Shown piece after piece: positions 26,025 through 37,013 of a stretch of 64,000 nucleotides of DNA. The DNA is from Diogma glabrata (taxonomy: Eukaryota > Arthropoda > Insecta > Diptera > Cylindrotomidae): positions 221,947,517-222,011,516 of the forward strand of contig OY856188.1 of assembly GCA_963693315.1 (NCBI GenBank), written 5' to 3'. The notes below the pieces were generated by a model. The model was not told the origin of the DNA, searched no databases, and saw only the letters and a list, made by a program, of their open reading frames with translations. Every line of letters starts with the position of its first letter. The first letter of the stretch is position 1. The position numbers and the translations under genes are program-made.

Positions 26025-26942
26025 TTATAGTAGGAATTTACATGCAAGGGTAGTGGGGCAATCACATTCGAGAGGGGATCCGTCCAGGGGAAAGATGGAG
26101 ATAGTAGAAGACCAAATATAGAAGCCAGAGATGAGTTTGGTTTTTTTAAGGGATCGGGCATATTTAGCCAAGGAAGATAGGACTGAAGGAAGATTATCGC
26201 TGAAGTGCATACGATTATTGAGATTGAGGGAAGGGAAAATCTCAGCGATAGAAATTACCTTTTTGTTAAAATAGGCCTTCATAACAGAATCACTGGCTTT
26301 AATAGAAGATAATTGAAGAAGAATAATGGATTTATTCTTCGAGAGCCAGAAACATAAAGATAGTGAAGAAAGGTTAAAATTTGGCAGAAGATGTAGAAGC
26401 AGCGAATACAAGGGTGCTGGAAGGTCGGTAGAGGAGGCAAAGCCCGGAACTAATTTGTCACGATGCCTATGTTCACGAAGTAAACATGTATTTTGGAGGT
26501 TCAGGTCTTGGAGTTCATTAGACAAAGGATCGAGGCTTTGGTTGATAAAAGGTTTGATTGTTGGGCCGGGGTTAGCCTTAAAGGCTGAAAAGTCATCGGA
26601 GAGAATTGATAGAAGATCATCATAAAAAAGCTTGATAGTAGAAACAGGTTCAGAGATCTGATTATTATTGGGGAGGTCAGCGAGTCTATCGTGTATTAGA
26701 GAGAGTTGCTGAGAGATCACAGAGTTAGACGGCTCAAAGTTAATGATTTTTTTTAAACGTTAAGTTTGTTTTTTGTTCAGCCGATACAGTACCAGGAGAG
26801 AGATCTTTTGGAATCGAATTTGGAGAATTCGGGCGAGGAGAGATTAGAGCAAGTTTGGTGAAGCCAAGACGAGCAAGAGTCGTATTGGATACAGTTGGAA
26901 TTATTGGAAACTAGGAGCTTACAGCTAGGACAACTGTTGGGG
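26025..26942 (-). pseudogene. LINE ORF1-like protein with a PHD-type zinc finger (broken)
   Basis: The minus strand from 26942 reads a Cys-rich PHD pattern: CPSCKLLVSNNSN, YDSCSSWLHQTCSNLSS, SLSWYCIG, ending at TGA (26778-26780). In another frame the protein continues through ISQQLSLIHDRLADLPN to a stop near 26025 (231 codons from Met 26720), Ser/Leu/Asn-rich and probably helical. PHD fingers occur in ORF1 proteins of several LINE clades. At least one frameshift joins the two parts. It is probably ORF1 of the element whose endonuclease lies at 20480-21610. Confidence 0.65.
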
Positions 26943-28460
26943 GGATGAGACATTATTATTGAGGATTAAGGGAGGAGGAAGGCGTGGAAAGGGTAAGGAT
27001 CTTAAGCAAAGGATGCAGGAAGGGAAAAAGATAGGTATGAGGATGTGGTATTAAATAATAAATAGAACCAACTTCTGTAGTAAAAGAGGGAGTATAGATT
27101 AAAAGAGAATTAAGCTATATAGATTAAATCACAAGAAAAAATGCAAGAATTATGAATATTAAACAAAATGACTAATATTATACGCAAATAATATGAAACC
27201 AAAATATTAGCAATAACTAGTCAGAAAACAATACAAATATTATGCTATGTTATCTTCGAGAAAAAAAGTAAAGATTCTTCCTTAATTTTAGTATTTTATG
27301 CCAGTCAAGTTGATGATCTGATGTGCTTTAAATTTGGTATGATGTGGTACCGTACGTTGAAGTGTGTTGTAAAAGAGTTTGAATATTAAGATTGGCCCGA
27401 TTATACGTGTATTACAGCAAATTTAGAAGTCTAAGAAAGAATGATGAATAACAGCAACCTCCGGCAGAATAAGAAATTTTACTTTATTCTAGTATCTTAT
27501 TCTTGTCTAGTTGATGATTAGGTGTGCTTAAGATATGGTATAATATAATACAGAAAACTGAAGTGTGATGTAGCAGAGTTTGAATACTAATAGTTACGAA
27601 GATTACCAGTTTTGAATGTGTCTTGATTTATGTAGGACACCGATTTTGAGTATATTATAGAAAGTTAGAAGTATAATATGAATTAATAAAAAATAACAGC
27701 CTTTTAAGTAATACGTAGCAAAATTGAATAATGATTTCTGAAAAAATACAATCTAAGTTAATAATACCTTTAACGTATATTAGTATTGATGTGATGCAGC
27801 AAAGTACAAGTAGTTGATAAGTGTGTATCCAATAGTTTACAGAGAACACGTGTGAAGATTCCAGAAGAAAGAGATAATAACCACACTTTAATATGAATGT
27901 ACACAATCTATCGTAAAAATGAGAAATGTACGATATATGTGATAGCACAGTCTGTTTGTTCACAAACTGCAATAAACTCCGATGAAAATTATTTGATTTA
28001 TTATCACAAAAAGCCAATATAACTGATGCTCCATGTGTTAATTTAAAAAAACTAGCTGAAGTGTGTTATAGTGAAAAGTTTTTTTTAATTACGCAGGTTG
28101 TAGGATGACAATCTTGATAGTATCTTGGAGTGAGCTTAGGTAAAATGAGACATGCCAATCTTGAGTGTATTACAATAAAATTGAATGTATTGTATAAATA
28201 AATAACGAACAGCAACCAGTGGTGAACATAACCTCACTTTAATGACAAGATTCCCTCGTAACATCAAAAATGTATGATTACGATGTTCCAAAGTATCATT
28301 TAACAAATAAAAGATTGATTATTACACTTTTGCTATAATTGTCTATTGATAGCTAGGTATTAATTAGCATAATGTAACTTCCACTATTAAAATAACATAG
28401 TAATGAACCTTCTCATATATTAGAAACTATTACTACTACAGTATTGAACTATTATTACTA
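26943..28460. repeat. AT-rich stretch with degenerate ~200-bp tandem repeats
   Basis: Three diverged units share TTGATGAT..GTGTGCTT, GAAGTGTG.TGTA and TTAGAAGT..AATAACAGC blocks, at about 27300-27470, 27500-27700 and 28055-28225. They look like an old satellite or a duplicated element. The minus-strand frame at 27655-28017 is not supported. Confidence 0.5.
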
Positions 28461-28520
28461 CAGCAAAAGCCCGATTATCCGACATTCAATTAACCGGATA
28501 TTCAGTTAACCGGAATTCAA
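28461..28520 (+). mobile_element. Solo Tigger/pogo-like terminal sequence
   Basis: CAGCAAAAGCCCGATTATCC preceded by TA, followed by two diverged copies of TTAACCGGA. This is typical of pogo/Tigger ends. The opposite end was not found. Confidence 0.5.
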
Positions 28521-29116
28521 AATTTTTGAATTTTTGACAAACAAACACACGCGTGTAATGCCGTTGACGCCATTCTTTTTTTTTTTAATGTTTAGTAAAT
28601 GGATTGATTCTAGATCTCTGAACAAATTCTTGTAAGTGTGAAGAGAAGCGTAATTTATCTGAAGTTATCTGTGTTGTGTTCTAATTTCGAGACTTTTTTC
28701 GTACTCAAAACAATTAGAACTAAATTAAAATATACTTGTAGAATCCTAAAAACACGTTAGGGACATATTTGATGACAACCTTGAAAAAAAGCTTACAACT
28801 ACCAGCAGTTGAGAGAACACAACAATATGGTGCTCTGGAAAACTTCAGACGAACCTGCCAATTACCAAAGTCTGCTCACCAATAATCATTTTAAAACAGA
28901 ATAACAAAGCTTTGGTGCAGCGAAGAATTGTCGAAATCAAAAATCGAGGTATGAAGGCTATGCCTATGGATTTAAGTTCGACAATTGAAAAAATATAAGA
29001 AAGTTATAGTAACCAATAACAAAAAAGTCATAGTAATGTACTTGCCGCACCTTTCGTTTATGAACAAATCCCGAAGACCTTTTCACTATTTCCTAATCTA
29101 ATCTACAACCTCAACA
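28521..29116. other. AT-rich stretch, probably the body of the Tigger-like fragment
   Basis: No transposase motif could be read. Confidence 0.35.
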
Positions 29117-29146
29117 CTACACAGAGAGAAAAAAAATTCTAGATTT

Positions 29147-29490
29147 CAGAATTGTGTATGATTGAAAATAGAAAATTCAGTTTCTTCTTAATTTGAGAAA
29201 ATTTAAATCATTTTAATGCTACGAAATTTAAAACTGAGATAAAAACTAACAATTCAATCACACAAAAAAGTGAATAAAATACTATTATTGAGAATTATAT
29301 ATGATTAAAAACAGAAGATACCTTTATTCTCATTTCGAGTAAATTTATATTATTTTAATACAACAAAACTTTAAAAGTGAGAAAAAACTATCAATTCGAT
29401 TATCCTATAGGAGAATAAAATACTGAAGTTGAGAATTGTTTTTGTTCAACAATAGGAAATTCATTTATTCTTGTTTTGAGTAAATAAAAC
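29147..29490. repeat. Tandem repeat, ~142-bp unit, 2.4 copies
   Basis: Units start at about 29147, 29290 and 29431, each with GAGAATT..T.TATGATT and a closing GAATAAAATACT segment. Confidence 0.75.
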
Positions 29491-29705
29491 ACTTTTTCAT
29501 TTTTTCTGTATAAATATAAGAAAATTTTGAATCAGAATAAGATTTCCATTTCTCAAATTGAACAGAGAAGTACACATCACTTTGTTACTTCCCCAACATT
29601 TATTTGATTCACAAATGTCAAAATGAGAGTAAAATATTTTCATTTTAATCCTTTTTGTTTCTTTTAGAAAATTAAAGATCAAAATAATAATAAGTTATAC
29701 GCGAG

Positions 29706-30045
29706 TATTCTCAATTTGATCCACGTAGATAAAATTAAGAAAAAAAAATTATCGATTTTATACCTTTTCTCTCAAATTGAACTTATGAGATCGAAATGAA
29801 ACTAACTAATGATCGATTATTCTCGGTTTGATCAACGTTTATAAAATTGAGAAAAAAAAAATTCTCAGTTTTATTATTTTTCTCTCAAATTGAGCTTATG
29901 AGATCGAAATGAAAATAATTAATATTCGATTACTCTCGATTTGATCTTACGTAGATAGAATTGAGAAAAAAAAATTCTCGATTTTATACTTTTTCTCCCA
30001 AATTGAACGTATAAGATCGAAATGATAATAATTTTTTTTGATATA
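29706..30045. repeat. Tandem repeat, ~112-bp unit, 3 copies
   Basis: Units begin TA(T/C)TCTC near 29706, 29818 and 29931, each with TTGAGAAAAAAAA, a TTTTCTCTCAAATTGA-like box and ATGAGATCGAAATGA. Confidence 0.85.
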
Positions 30046-30109
30046 ATACGTCTCGGTGATGATGTAAACAGACCATTGCAAGTCCATTATTTTTTAGATG
30101 GCAGACAAT

Positions 30110-30360
30110 ATCGTCGCTTTAATAATGAAACAACGTATGCTATTTATACGTTGTTTTTATATAATAGGTGCGCTGCATTCCCCATATGGGTATCTTTGAA
30201 TTGGTGTTTTTACATTTTCGAATTATTTTATGACTGAGGGTAAGAATTAATAAATTATAAATTAACGTCCAAGCAAATGCTTGCGCACATCAAACTTTAA
30301 ACTCAAATATCTCGAAACTACACTTTTGCGTATACGTTATTTCATTATTAAAGCGACGAT
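30110..30360. mobile_element. MITE-like foldback, 31-bp inverted ends
   Basis: ATCGTCGCTTTAATAATGAA (30110) pairs with its complement ending at 30360; arms are about 31 bp with two or three mismatches. The 71-codon frame crossing its left part is not supported. Confidence 0.65.
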
Positions 30361-30953
30361 GTTAAGCCATAATTAGATTAAGCCATTAGATTAAGCCAAA
30401 TTAAAAATTATAATTAATTTATTTTTGAATTATTTATGTAAAATAAAAGAATATTTTTTAAAAATAGTGATTTTTTTATCCCGTTTAAGGTTAATGGAAC
30501 ATCGGTGGATTGGAGTTTTATTCCAGTGCCTTATTTTTTCCAAGGTTGCTATTTTACGTGTCGCTAAACGTACCGAATCCCCCCCACGTATATAAGCCAC
30601 TAAAATTGAGAAAAATCTTTTCTCAAGCTAAATATTATCATCTTCGATTTGAGAAAATATTTTTCTTAAAATGATAATGAATTGATTCAAAATGAAATAT
30701 ATCAGATCAATACCAAAAGTAACATACGATCATATCGATCAAAAAAATTCTTAAAATGATCAGAATTTCTTAAAATGAGCTTTTGGTTTCTCAACTTCTT
30801 CCGCTCAAATTCTTGAAGAAATACAACTCCATCTTAAATTGATACTTTTGGTATTGTTTTGATACAACAAGTTTATAAGCTTTGAGAATAATATCGAGAA
30901 TAAAATATCAAAATAAGAAATTTGTTTATCATAATCAGTAGATTTATATCAAC

Positions 30954-32146
30954 TGTAACGTCCGTGATATTCGCCTAAACAATAATAAAACCAATTCATC
31001 TTCTTTTTCTAATTCAATAAAAGTTTATTTCCATAGTCTCGGTTCATTTTTACATTAATATTAATTTCAAATTTTCCAACGGTCAGTTCAGTTTCGAATT
31101 ACAATTATAAAAATAAACGAACGCAACAATTTTATTTTCAACTTTAACGAACAGAGATTTATTACTCAGTTTTGCTCAATCTTCGTTTCTCATATTTTTC
31201 ATTTTATAAAATGTCGGAAAAACACATTGATTTTGATCATTCATTCCATTTTTTTGTTCGTGAAAACAAATGTTTTCGAATTTTTAATTCCATGTTTGCT
31301 TATCAAATAATTAAGTCGATTTTCAAAACTTGTGTTGAATGGTAAAACGGAGAAAATCAAAAGAAAAGAGATCAGATGTTAAAGAATAAAAAAGGCGTTT
31401 AACGCATTGATTGTTATTAATTAAGCATTTGTTAAAAATAAGGAAAACGAAAAGTGAAAATATCCAACAAAAAATTAAAACAAAAATATATAGTTATTCC
31501 TTAAACTACTAAAATTGTTTTTTCTTTCGTATTTTTAAGAGATATACAAAGGGAAAGATGGCGAGTGTCATTGAATTGTAATGGTGAAGCATTTTGGAAA
31601 ATCAAAACCTTATTTTCTTCCTAAACAAAGTAGATTGGATTAAACTGGGAGCGTGTTAAATTGTAAAATAAAATAAAAACCTAAAAGTTCACAAAAATAC
31701 CAATCTGGGAAAAGTATAATTTTGGGAAAATTAAAAGACACATCATCATATGCAGCTGATTGAGAGAATTCAGCTGGTAGTTCAACATTTCGTCAAGCAG
31801 GGGTATTAAATTCAATCCAGGCGGGAATTTATTTTTGAAAATTGCTGGACTGAAGAATTTGGATCATCTGAAGATCTCCGTAACCGCAAGTCTAATTTTA
31901 TTTTATTCTAGTTATATATTTATATATTAATTAATATTATCATTTTGAAATTGCGAATTTTTTTTCTCTGTGGATCAGTGTAGAATGTTAGGCTAAATAT
32001 CTTGATAGTTAGAGATTTCCAAGTTCGATTTGTGTGGGGGTAATTTTGATTATCTCGGGCTATATAGACACGTGTTTAAACGTATTCTTCTTTTTTTTTG
32101 AGTTGGTGATATTAAAAGTCCAAGCCAATATAGCTTTGGCAAAACA
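30954..32146 (+). repeat. 5' LTR of the Gypsy element
   Basis: Starts TGTAACGTCCGTGATATT and ends GGCAAAACA. The downstream junction is AGAAGTGACGCCGAAC. No TGG primer-binding start lies directly at the boundary; the nearest is about 20 bases on, so the primer tRNA is unresolved. Confidence 0.93.
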
Positions 32147-32757
32147 AGAAGTGACGCCGAACAAAAACTGGACCTTATCATAACGGTTTTATGAATTTTG
32201 AAAACCTGTTTGGTTTTTTTGTTAACCTTTTGTTAACCTAATAAAAAGTCGGTTTGGGCGGTAGCGTCAAACCGGGTTTTTTGATTTATAAATTTTCAAT
32301 GTAAGTAATAGTTTTTTTTGATAACCAGTTGTTGGTTTTTTTTTGTGAAATTGTGGGTATGGATGACTGAAACTTTTATTCATTTCATTCATTTTTAATG
32401 AAGATAAAATTGGAATAAATTCTTTATTAATTAGGTAGTTATATATATCTTACATCTATGCTAATTGTAAGCCTTTTATCTTAGTTCAAACCGATTGTTT
32501 GTAACAATCTAAAGAAAGGGAGAAGTATTAAACATAATTCAAATAGACTTATAATAAAGACTACGAATAAGGTTTTTTTATAAGGAAAAGACGTCAAACG
32601 ATAATCTAAATTGAATCCCTGAATCTTTGAATCATATTATCTTTGCTATAAGTTTTACAAAGAATTTAGGTGCGTTATTGTGGAATTGGTTTTGATATTT
32701 TATTGGAATTTTTTTGGAATTGGTTTTCAATTTTTATTTTTATTTTTTTTCCCTAAT

Positions 32758-33384
32758 ATGCACACAGTTAGGAATTTTGGCTCGATTAGGAGCAAGCGTC
32801 GGCCGGGGCCAGGAGAGTTGGGTCAGGCAGCGGCTAAGCCAGGGGTGAACGAAGTGGATGACGTTATGCATGAGATCATGAGTGGAGTTATGAATGTGGT
32901 GAATGAGATGGAGAAAGTAAAAATGAATGTGGAAATGAATGAGAGAAGGAAGGAAATGTATGAGGAGTTAATAAACGATATAGTGTTAGAGCAATATGAT
33001 GTAATGATGGATGTAATAATAGGTGAGATTGCAGATGAGGTAGTGCATGGAGTGGAGGAAGTGAATGAGATGAATGAGGAGTTGGTAGGAGAAGTGGTAA
33101 TTGATGAAGTGAATGAGTGTGTGGATGAAGTGATGGATGCGCGAGAGAGATATCGGCTAAGGAGGCTGGAGAGGGACAGGAGAAGGTGGAGGGAGAAAAA
33201 GAGTAGGAGGAAGTTACAGAAGGCGGCGTGGTTGGAAGAAGAGGTGGAGTTCTCTTCAGTCATGCACGCTTATGCGGAGACATTGGCTGAGGAGAGCGCC
33301 ATCTTCGAATCCAACCACAGGAAGGAGAACCCTCGACGGTGGTTGGGACCGCAAGTGGCCCCGGGAAATTGTGTGCATATTTGA
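32758..33384 (+). CDS. Leader open frame of the Gypsy element, 208 residues, function unknown
   Basis: Between the 5' LTR and gag, from ATG 32758 (MHTVRNFGSIRSKRR) to TGA at 33382-33384. I prefer this start to the upstream in-frame ATG at 32680, because the 26 residues in between are Phe/Leu-rich and come from T-rich leader. The middle (about residues 30-125) is acidic and full of Val-Met-Glu-Asn (VNEVDDVMHEIMSG, EVNEMNEELVGEVVIDE), suggesting a long helix or coiled coil. A strongly basic stretch follows (RERYRLRRLERDRRRWREKK), then KAAWLEEEVEF and a Pro/Trp tail. The coding strand is purine-rich and GC-richer than the leader. No known domain recognised. It may be translated from the genomic or a spliced RNA; the acidic-then-basic layout could suit RNA or nucleosome binding, but that is speculation. 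Confidence 0.6.
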   Translation: MHTVRNFGSIRSKRRPGPGELGQAAAKPGVNEVDDVMHEIMSGVMNVVNEMEKVKMNVEMNERRKEMYEELINDIVLEQYDVMMDVIIGEIADEVVHGVEEVNEMNEELVGEVVIDEVNECVDEVMDARERYRLRRLERDRRRWREKKSRRKLQKAAWLEEEVEFSSVMHAYAETLAEESAIFESNHRKENPRRWLGPQVAPGNCVHI

Positions 33385-35219
33385 GATGTATTTTTTTTTG
33401 TATTTGAAAAAAAAAACCGATTTGGGTCCACATTTTTTTTATGAATTTTTTTTTGGTGGTACTATAGTAGTTTTAGGTGTAAATAGTTGTATATAGTAGG
33501 TTAATTGTTGTAGAATTGTACATATTTGTACATATTTTTGTATATAGGTAGCGGTTGTAGTGGTTATGTTACAATATCGAAGTATTTTATCTCTTGGTGA
33601 GATGAAATTGAGAAACCAAACCGATGAAACGATTTAGCCATTTGAACTTTTTGTGTGTAGCAAATAATTAGATCTCGAATCTGATGCTCGTTTTAACGAT
33701 GCATTTTGGCCTGCGTGAAATACATACATGATTTTAATTTCTTTACCACTAATGGCTATAATCGGTGGAAATCTTGTTTTGGTTGTGGTAGATTCGAACT
33801 ATTTTTAATTTCGATGAAAATATTGTACATTCCACTACAGTTGAGCGTTTGTTAGAATTAATTGAATGTTTTTTTTTGGTTGTTAATTTTTTGTTGTTGT
33901 TGTATAATGATTACAAGTGTGTAATTAATAAATTTTCCCAGCGGTACCTCTAATAAAGGATCCATGGGGCTTATCCCCTTAACATAATTTTGTTCTTAGA
34001 TCGCCTCTGTCCATTATGGACATGCGATCGAAGTTCATTGGTTTCTTCTCTTCATTTCAGAAGGATTTTTCTAGTGATAAGAGGATGACTACTGCTGGTC
34101 TGTACTTAGGTGCAAACCAGTAGTACCATTCCCTGCACAGGAGCTTCTTTAACGAAATGAAGAGGAGAACCAATCTATTTTTTTTATCAGGATCGAGGCT
34201 TCACCTCACACAACTTCAAAATTTTTCCACTTTTACATTTAGCTTACAATAGACAATTTTCATGGAGTTTAGGGTTTGAAGTCTGGTGTTCGGGAGCTTT
34301 CTTCAACTTTGGCATTAGTTTAATGATAATTTATTTTTAGGTAGAACAACCGCAGCTGGGTCAGTAGAAATGGGCCTAGGGTCTAATCGTGACAGTTGCG
34401 ATTGTTTTTGTTAGGTTGGGGAGATACTGTTCTGTAGAATCTGGTCGTTAGGGGCTTTTCTAGTCGGTTCTCACATGCATTGTTGAAGTGGGCTCGCGAA
34501 CGCGATAATTCAAATACTAAATAAAATGGATATTGTAACCATACTTACTTTTATGTTGTCTCCAGACGAATCTGAATTTGGGAATCTCTTATCTATATAT
34601 TAAATAAAAAAATAAATTAAATCAAAACAATAAATTTTTGAGAATAAATAAAAATTTTTTATTAAATAAATTAAATTTTTAGGAATAAATAATTTTAAGT
34701 AAATACAAATTTTTCGTAAATAAGCAAATACATCAAGACTTAAATAAATATTTTTTATTTTTTAAAAAAAAAATAAATAAATATTTTGAAGGTAAGACGG
34801 TGCGGTGCATCCAATAAATAAGCATTTTTTTTAAATATTTTTATTTTTAAATTTAAATAAATAAATATTTTCCCCTAGGGGTGCTATCGTCAATAAATAA
34901 TTTTAGGTACTTATCATTCTGAATTTCAGCATATCTGAAATTTAATAAATAAATTATATTTTACATATACAATATTTTAGGAATTTTTGTGAAAGGTGAA
35001 GTAACATTGAGTGCAACCATAAGTTTGTTCGTTCTTTTAGTAAATTTGGTTTTTACAATATTTTTTGTGGTTTTTTTTTGAATTGGGCGTTCGTTGTTTT
35101 TTTCCTTTCCGCGTTTTTCATTTTCATTTTCCATCGTACTAACTACATTTTTTTTGGGGAATTGGTTTTTACATTGTTATCGTTTGCGAGTAAATAATTT
35201 TTCGGGTTTTACCATCAAA
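33385..35219 (+). other. Remainder of the Gypsy leader with a long stem-loop
   Basis: Non-coding. It includes a structured segment at 34037-34174 (listed separately) and an AAATAAAT-rich stretch at about 34590-34975 just before gag. A splice or packaging role is possible but not shown. Confidence 0.6.
34037..34174 (+). other. Long imperfect stem-loop in the Gypsy leader RNA
   Basis: ATTGGTTTCTTCTCTTCATT (34037-34056) pairs with GAAATGAAGAGGAGAACCAA (34154-34173) with one bulge. An inner helix pairs ACTACTGCTGGT (34088-34099) with ACCAGTAGT (34116-34124). In retroelements such structures are often packaging or dimer signals. Confidence 0.6.
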
Positions 35220-37013
35220 ATGTCAAACCAAATAGACGTTGACCATCCGTTCTATGGTCTGGAACCCAGCGAACTACTGGTCGAATGTTTGGTTCGGGGT
35301 GTGAACTTCGGAGGGGCCGATTGGGCAGAGGAACTGCGAAACCATGGAGATCATGGGTCAGTTCCAATAACAGTGTCTCATGCGAGAGATTTGATAGAGG
35401 AATCTCAAATGGTGGTGCAGGCAGCACAACTTATTTTAAATCAAGTACGACGACTTCAGTCACCGATTGATCAGACCCTCTTGGATGGTTTGGCGAATCG
35501 AGTGTTACATTATACGGGTAGGATGAATAGGTTGGGTCCTCGCAATGACTTGCAAGAAGCCCGCACCTACGCTATCTCACAATTGTCACGCGCTTGGAGT
35601 ATAATGGGATCATTATCAACACCTCCAATTATGCAGAGTAAACCAGGAGTGTCATCTGCTCCTTCTGCTTCACCTGCCTTTCAACCAGATGAGAGATCCA
35701 CACCGATCCCAGTACGGCCAATATCGGAAACAATACATAGTCTGAATCGTCCAAACCAGCAACAACAGAGACGGTCAGATCAAGCACCACCGGCTTATTT
35801 CCAGCAATCGGGTTTGAGAGCCGAGGACTTTGCAATACCACAATTGGGTCCATCACTCCCATCTGAACACACACACAATAATCCAGCATTGGTACAACCA
35901 CAATTAAATTATCCATCAGTACCACAGGTACAACCACTACCAATATATCCACCAGCTCCACTAACAGCACCACCACCATACAACCAACCTCCTCAGGTAT
36001 GGCGTGACGCGGCTCCAGCGTTAGCACCAGTGGAGTACCGAGGGGTTCGTGGGAACAATTTGAGTCGTTATGACTCAAATTGGGTTCCAACCTTCACAGG
36101 GGATGGTCACTCTCCTGATGTTCATGAGTTTATTCATAGAGTGGAGGCGGCTGCCAGAAGAGACCGTGTGTCATGGGACGACCTTAGGTCTATCATACCA
36201 CGGTATCTGAAAGCAGCGGCCGACAGATACTATTTGAATTTAACTCATGAATATGAGGTGGTGACTTACCCAGTGTTAAGGGAGGGACTCCTACAGACCT
36301 TCGGTACGCTCACTGATGATAAGGCGATCTTGCGAGTTCTTCTGAACCACAAACAGAAATCAAAGGAGAGCGTATACGAGTATCTGGTGGAGATTGGTTC
36401 GTTAAACCGTCGCTTAGCACGTCCATTTGCTGACCGTGAGATGCTAGAGATTGCTCGGGAGGGACTGAGTGTGGAGCTCAAAAATGCTACACTAGCTGCT
36501 ACCATACATTCAATTGATGAACTTCGGACTTTATGTCAGAAGTTTGAACGTTTGTGGTCCACACCAGTTCCGACCAGAACATCAAATTTGAGAATTAGCG
36601 AGCTACAGCAAGTGGATGGTTATGAGGTGGATGCTGAACCAGAACAACATGGATATATTGAAGCGATGGAGTCAGCACCGAGACAGATATTGCAGCGACC
36701 TGGCATAACATCGGATAACATTCAACCTGGTCCATCAATATCCAGACAACCAATAGTATGTTTTAGATGTGGAGTAAATGGTCATCGAGCTCCTGAGTGC
36801 TCTAAGAATCGGATAAAATTATATTGCTGGAAATGTAATAAACCGGATGTAGTTTATGCAAATTGTTCATATTGTCACCCGTCGTTAAACTACCGTCCGA
36901 GAGTACATGCTTCGGGGATGGTACCCTCGGTTCAACATCCAATGAGCCCGAAGAAATCGACGAGAGATGTAGGAACGCAGGACGATCGGCCACCACCAAC
37001 GAAACCCGATTAA
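35220..37013 (+). CDS. Gag of the Gypsy element
   Basis: 597 residues from ATG 35220 (MSNQIDVDHPFYGLEP). I chose this Met because the in-frame upstream part is Phe-rich leader. It has an N-terminal helical region, a long Pro/Gln-rich linker (about residues 135-265), then a capsid-like segment with WVPTFTGDGHSPDVHEFIH and LLNHKQKSKESVYEYL. Near the end is a zinc knuckle CFRCGVNGHRAPEC (about 36760-36800), then a second Cys cluster CWKCNKPDVVYANCSYC. It assembles virus-like particles and binds genomic RNA. Pol overlaps its last 151 bases in the -1 frame. Confidence 0.9.
   Translation: MSNQIDVDHPFYGLEPSELLVECLVRGVNFGGADWAEELRNHGDHGSVPITVSHARDLIEESQMVVQAAQLILNQVRRLQSPIDQTLLDGLANRVLHYTGRMNRLGPRNDLQEARTYAISQLSRAWSIMGSLSTPPIMQSKPGVSSAPSASPAFQPDERSTPIPVRPISETIHSLNRPNQQQQRRSDQAPPAYFQQSGLRAEDFAIPQLGPSLPSEHTHNNPALVQPQLNYPSVPQVQPLPIYPPAPLTAPPPYNQPPQVWRDAAPALAPVEYRGVRGNNLSRYDSNWVPTFTGDGHSPDVHEFIHRVEAAARRDRVSWDDLRSIIPRYLKAAADRYYLNLTHEYEVVTYPVLREGLLQTFGTLTDDKAILRVLLNHKQKSKESVYEYLVEIGSLNRRLARPFADREMLEIAREGLSVELKNATLAATIHSIDELRTLCQKFERLWSTPVPTRTSNLRISELQQVDGYEVDAEPEQHGYIEAMESAPRQILQRPGITSDNIQPGPSISRQPIVCFRCGVNGHRAPECSKNRIKLYCWKCNKPDVVYANCSYCHPSLNYRPRVHASGMVPSVQHPMSPKKSTRDVGTQDDRPPPTKPD

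Noticed and set aside
26326..26625. 99-codon plus-strand basic frame
   Set aside because: Antisense of the minus-strand LINE ORF1 remnant, which fits with the PHD finger upstream.
27655..28017. 120-codon minus-strand hydrophobic frame
   Set aside because: It lies in AT-rich degenerate repeats. Hydrophobicity is expected from T-rich codons, and no family is recognisable.
32823..33263. 146-codon minus-strand frame rich in Ser/Thr/Ile/Phe
   Set aside because: It is the antisense of the purine-rich leader frame of the Gypsy element; its composition follows from that strand.
35629..36090. 153-codon minus-strand Val-rich frame
   Set aside because: Antisense of the Pro/Gln-rich gag linker.
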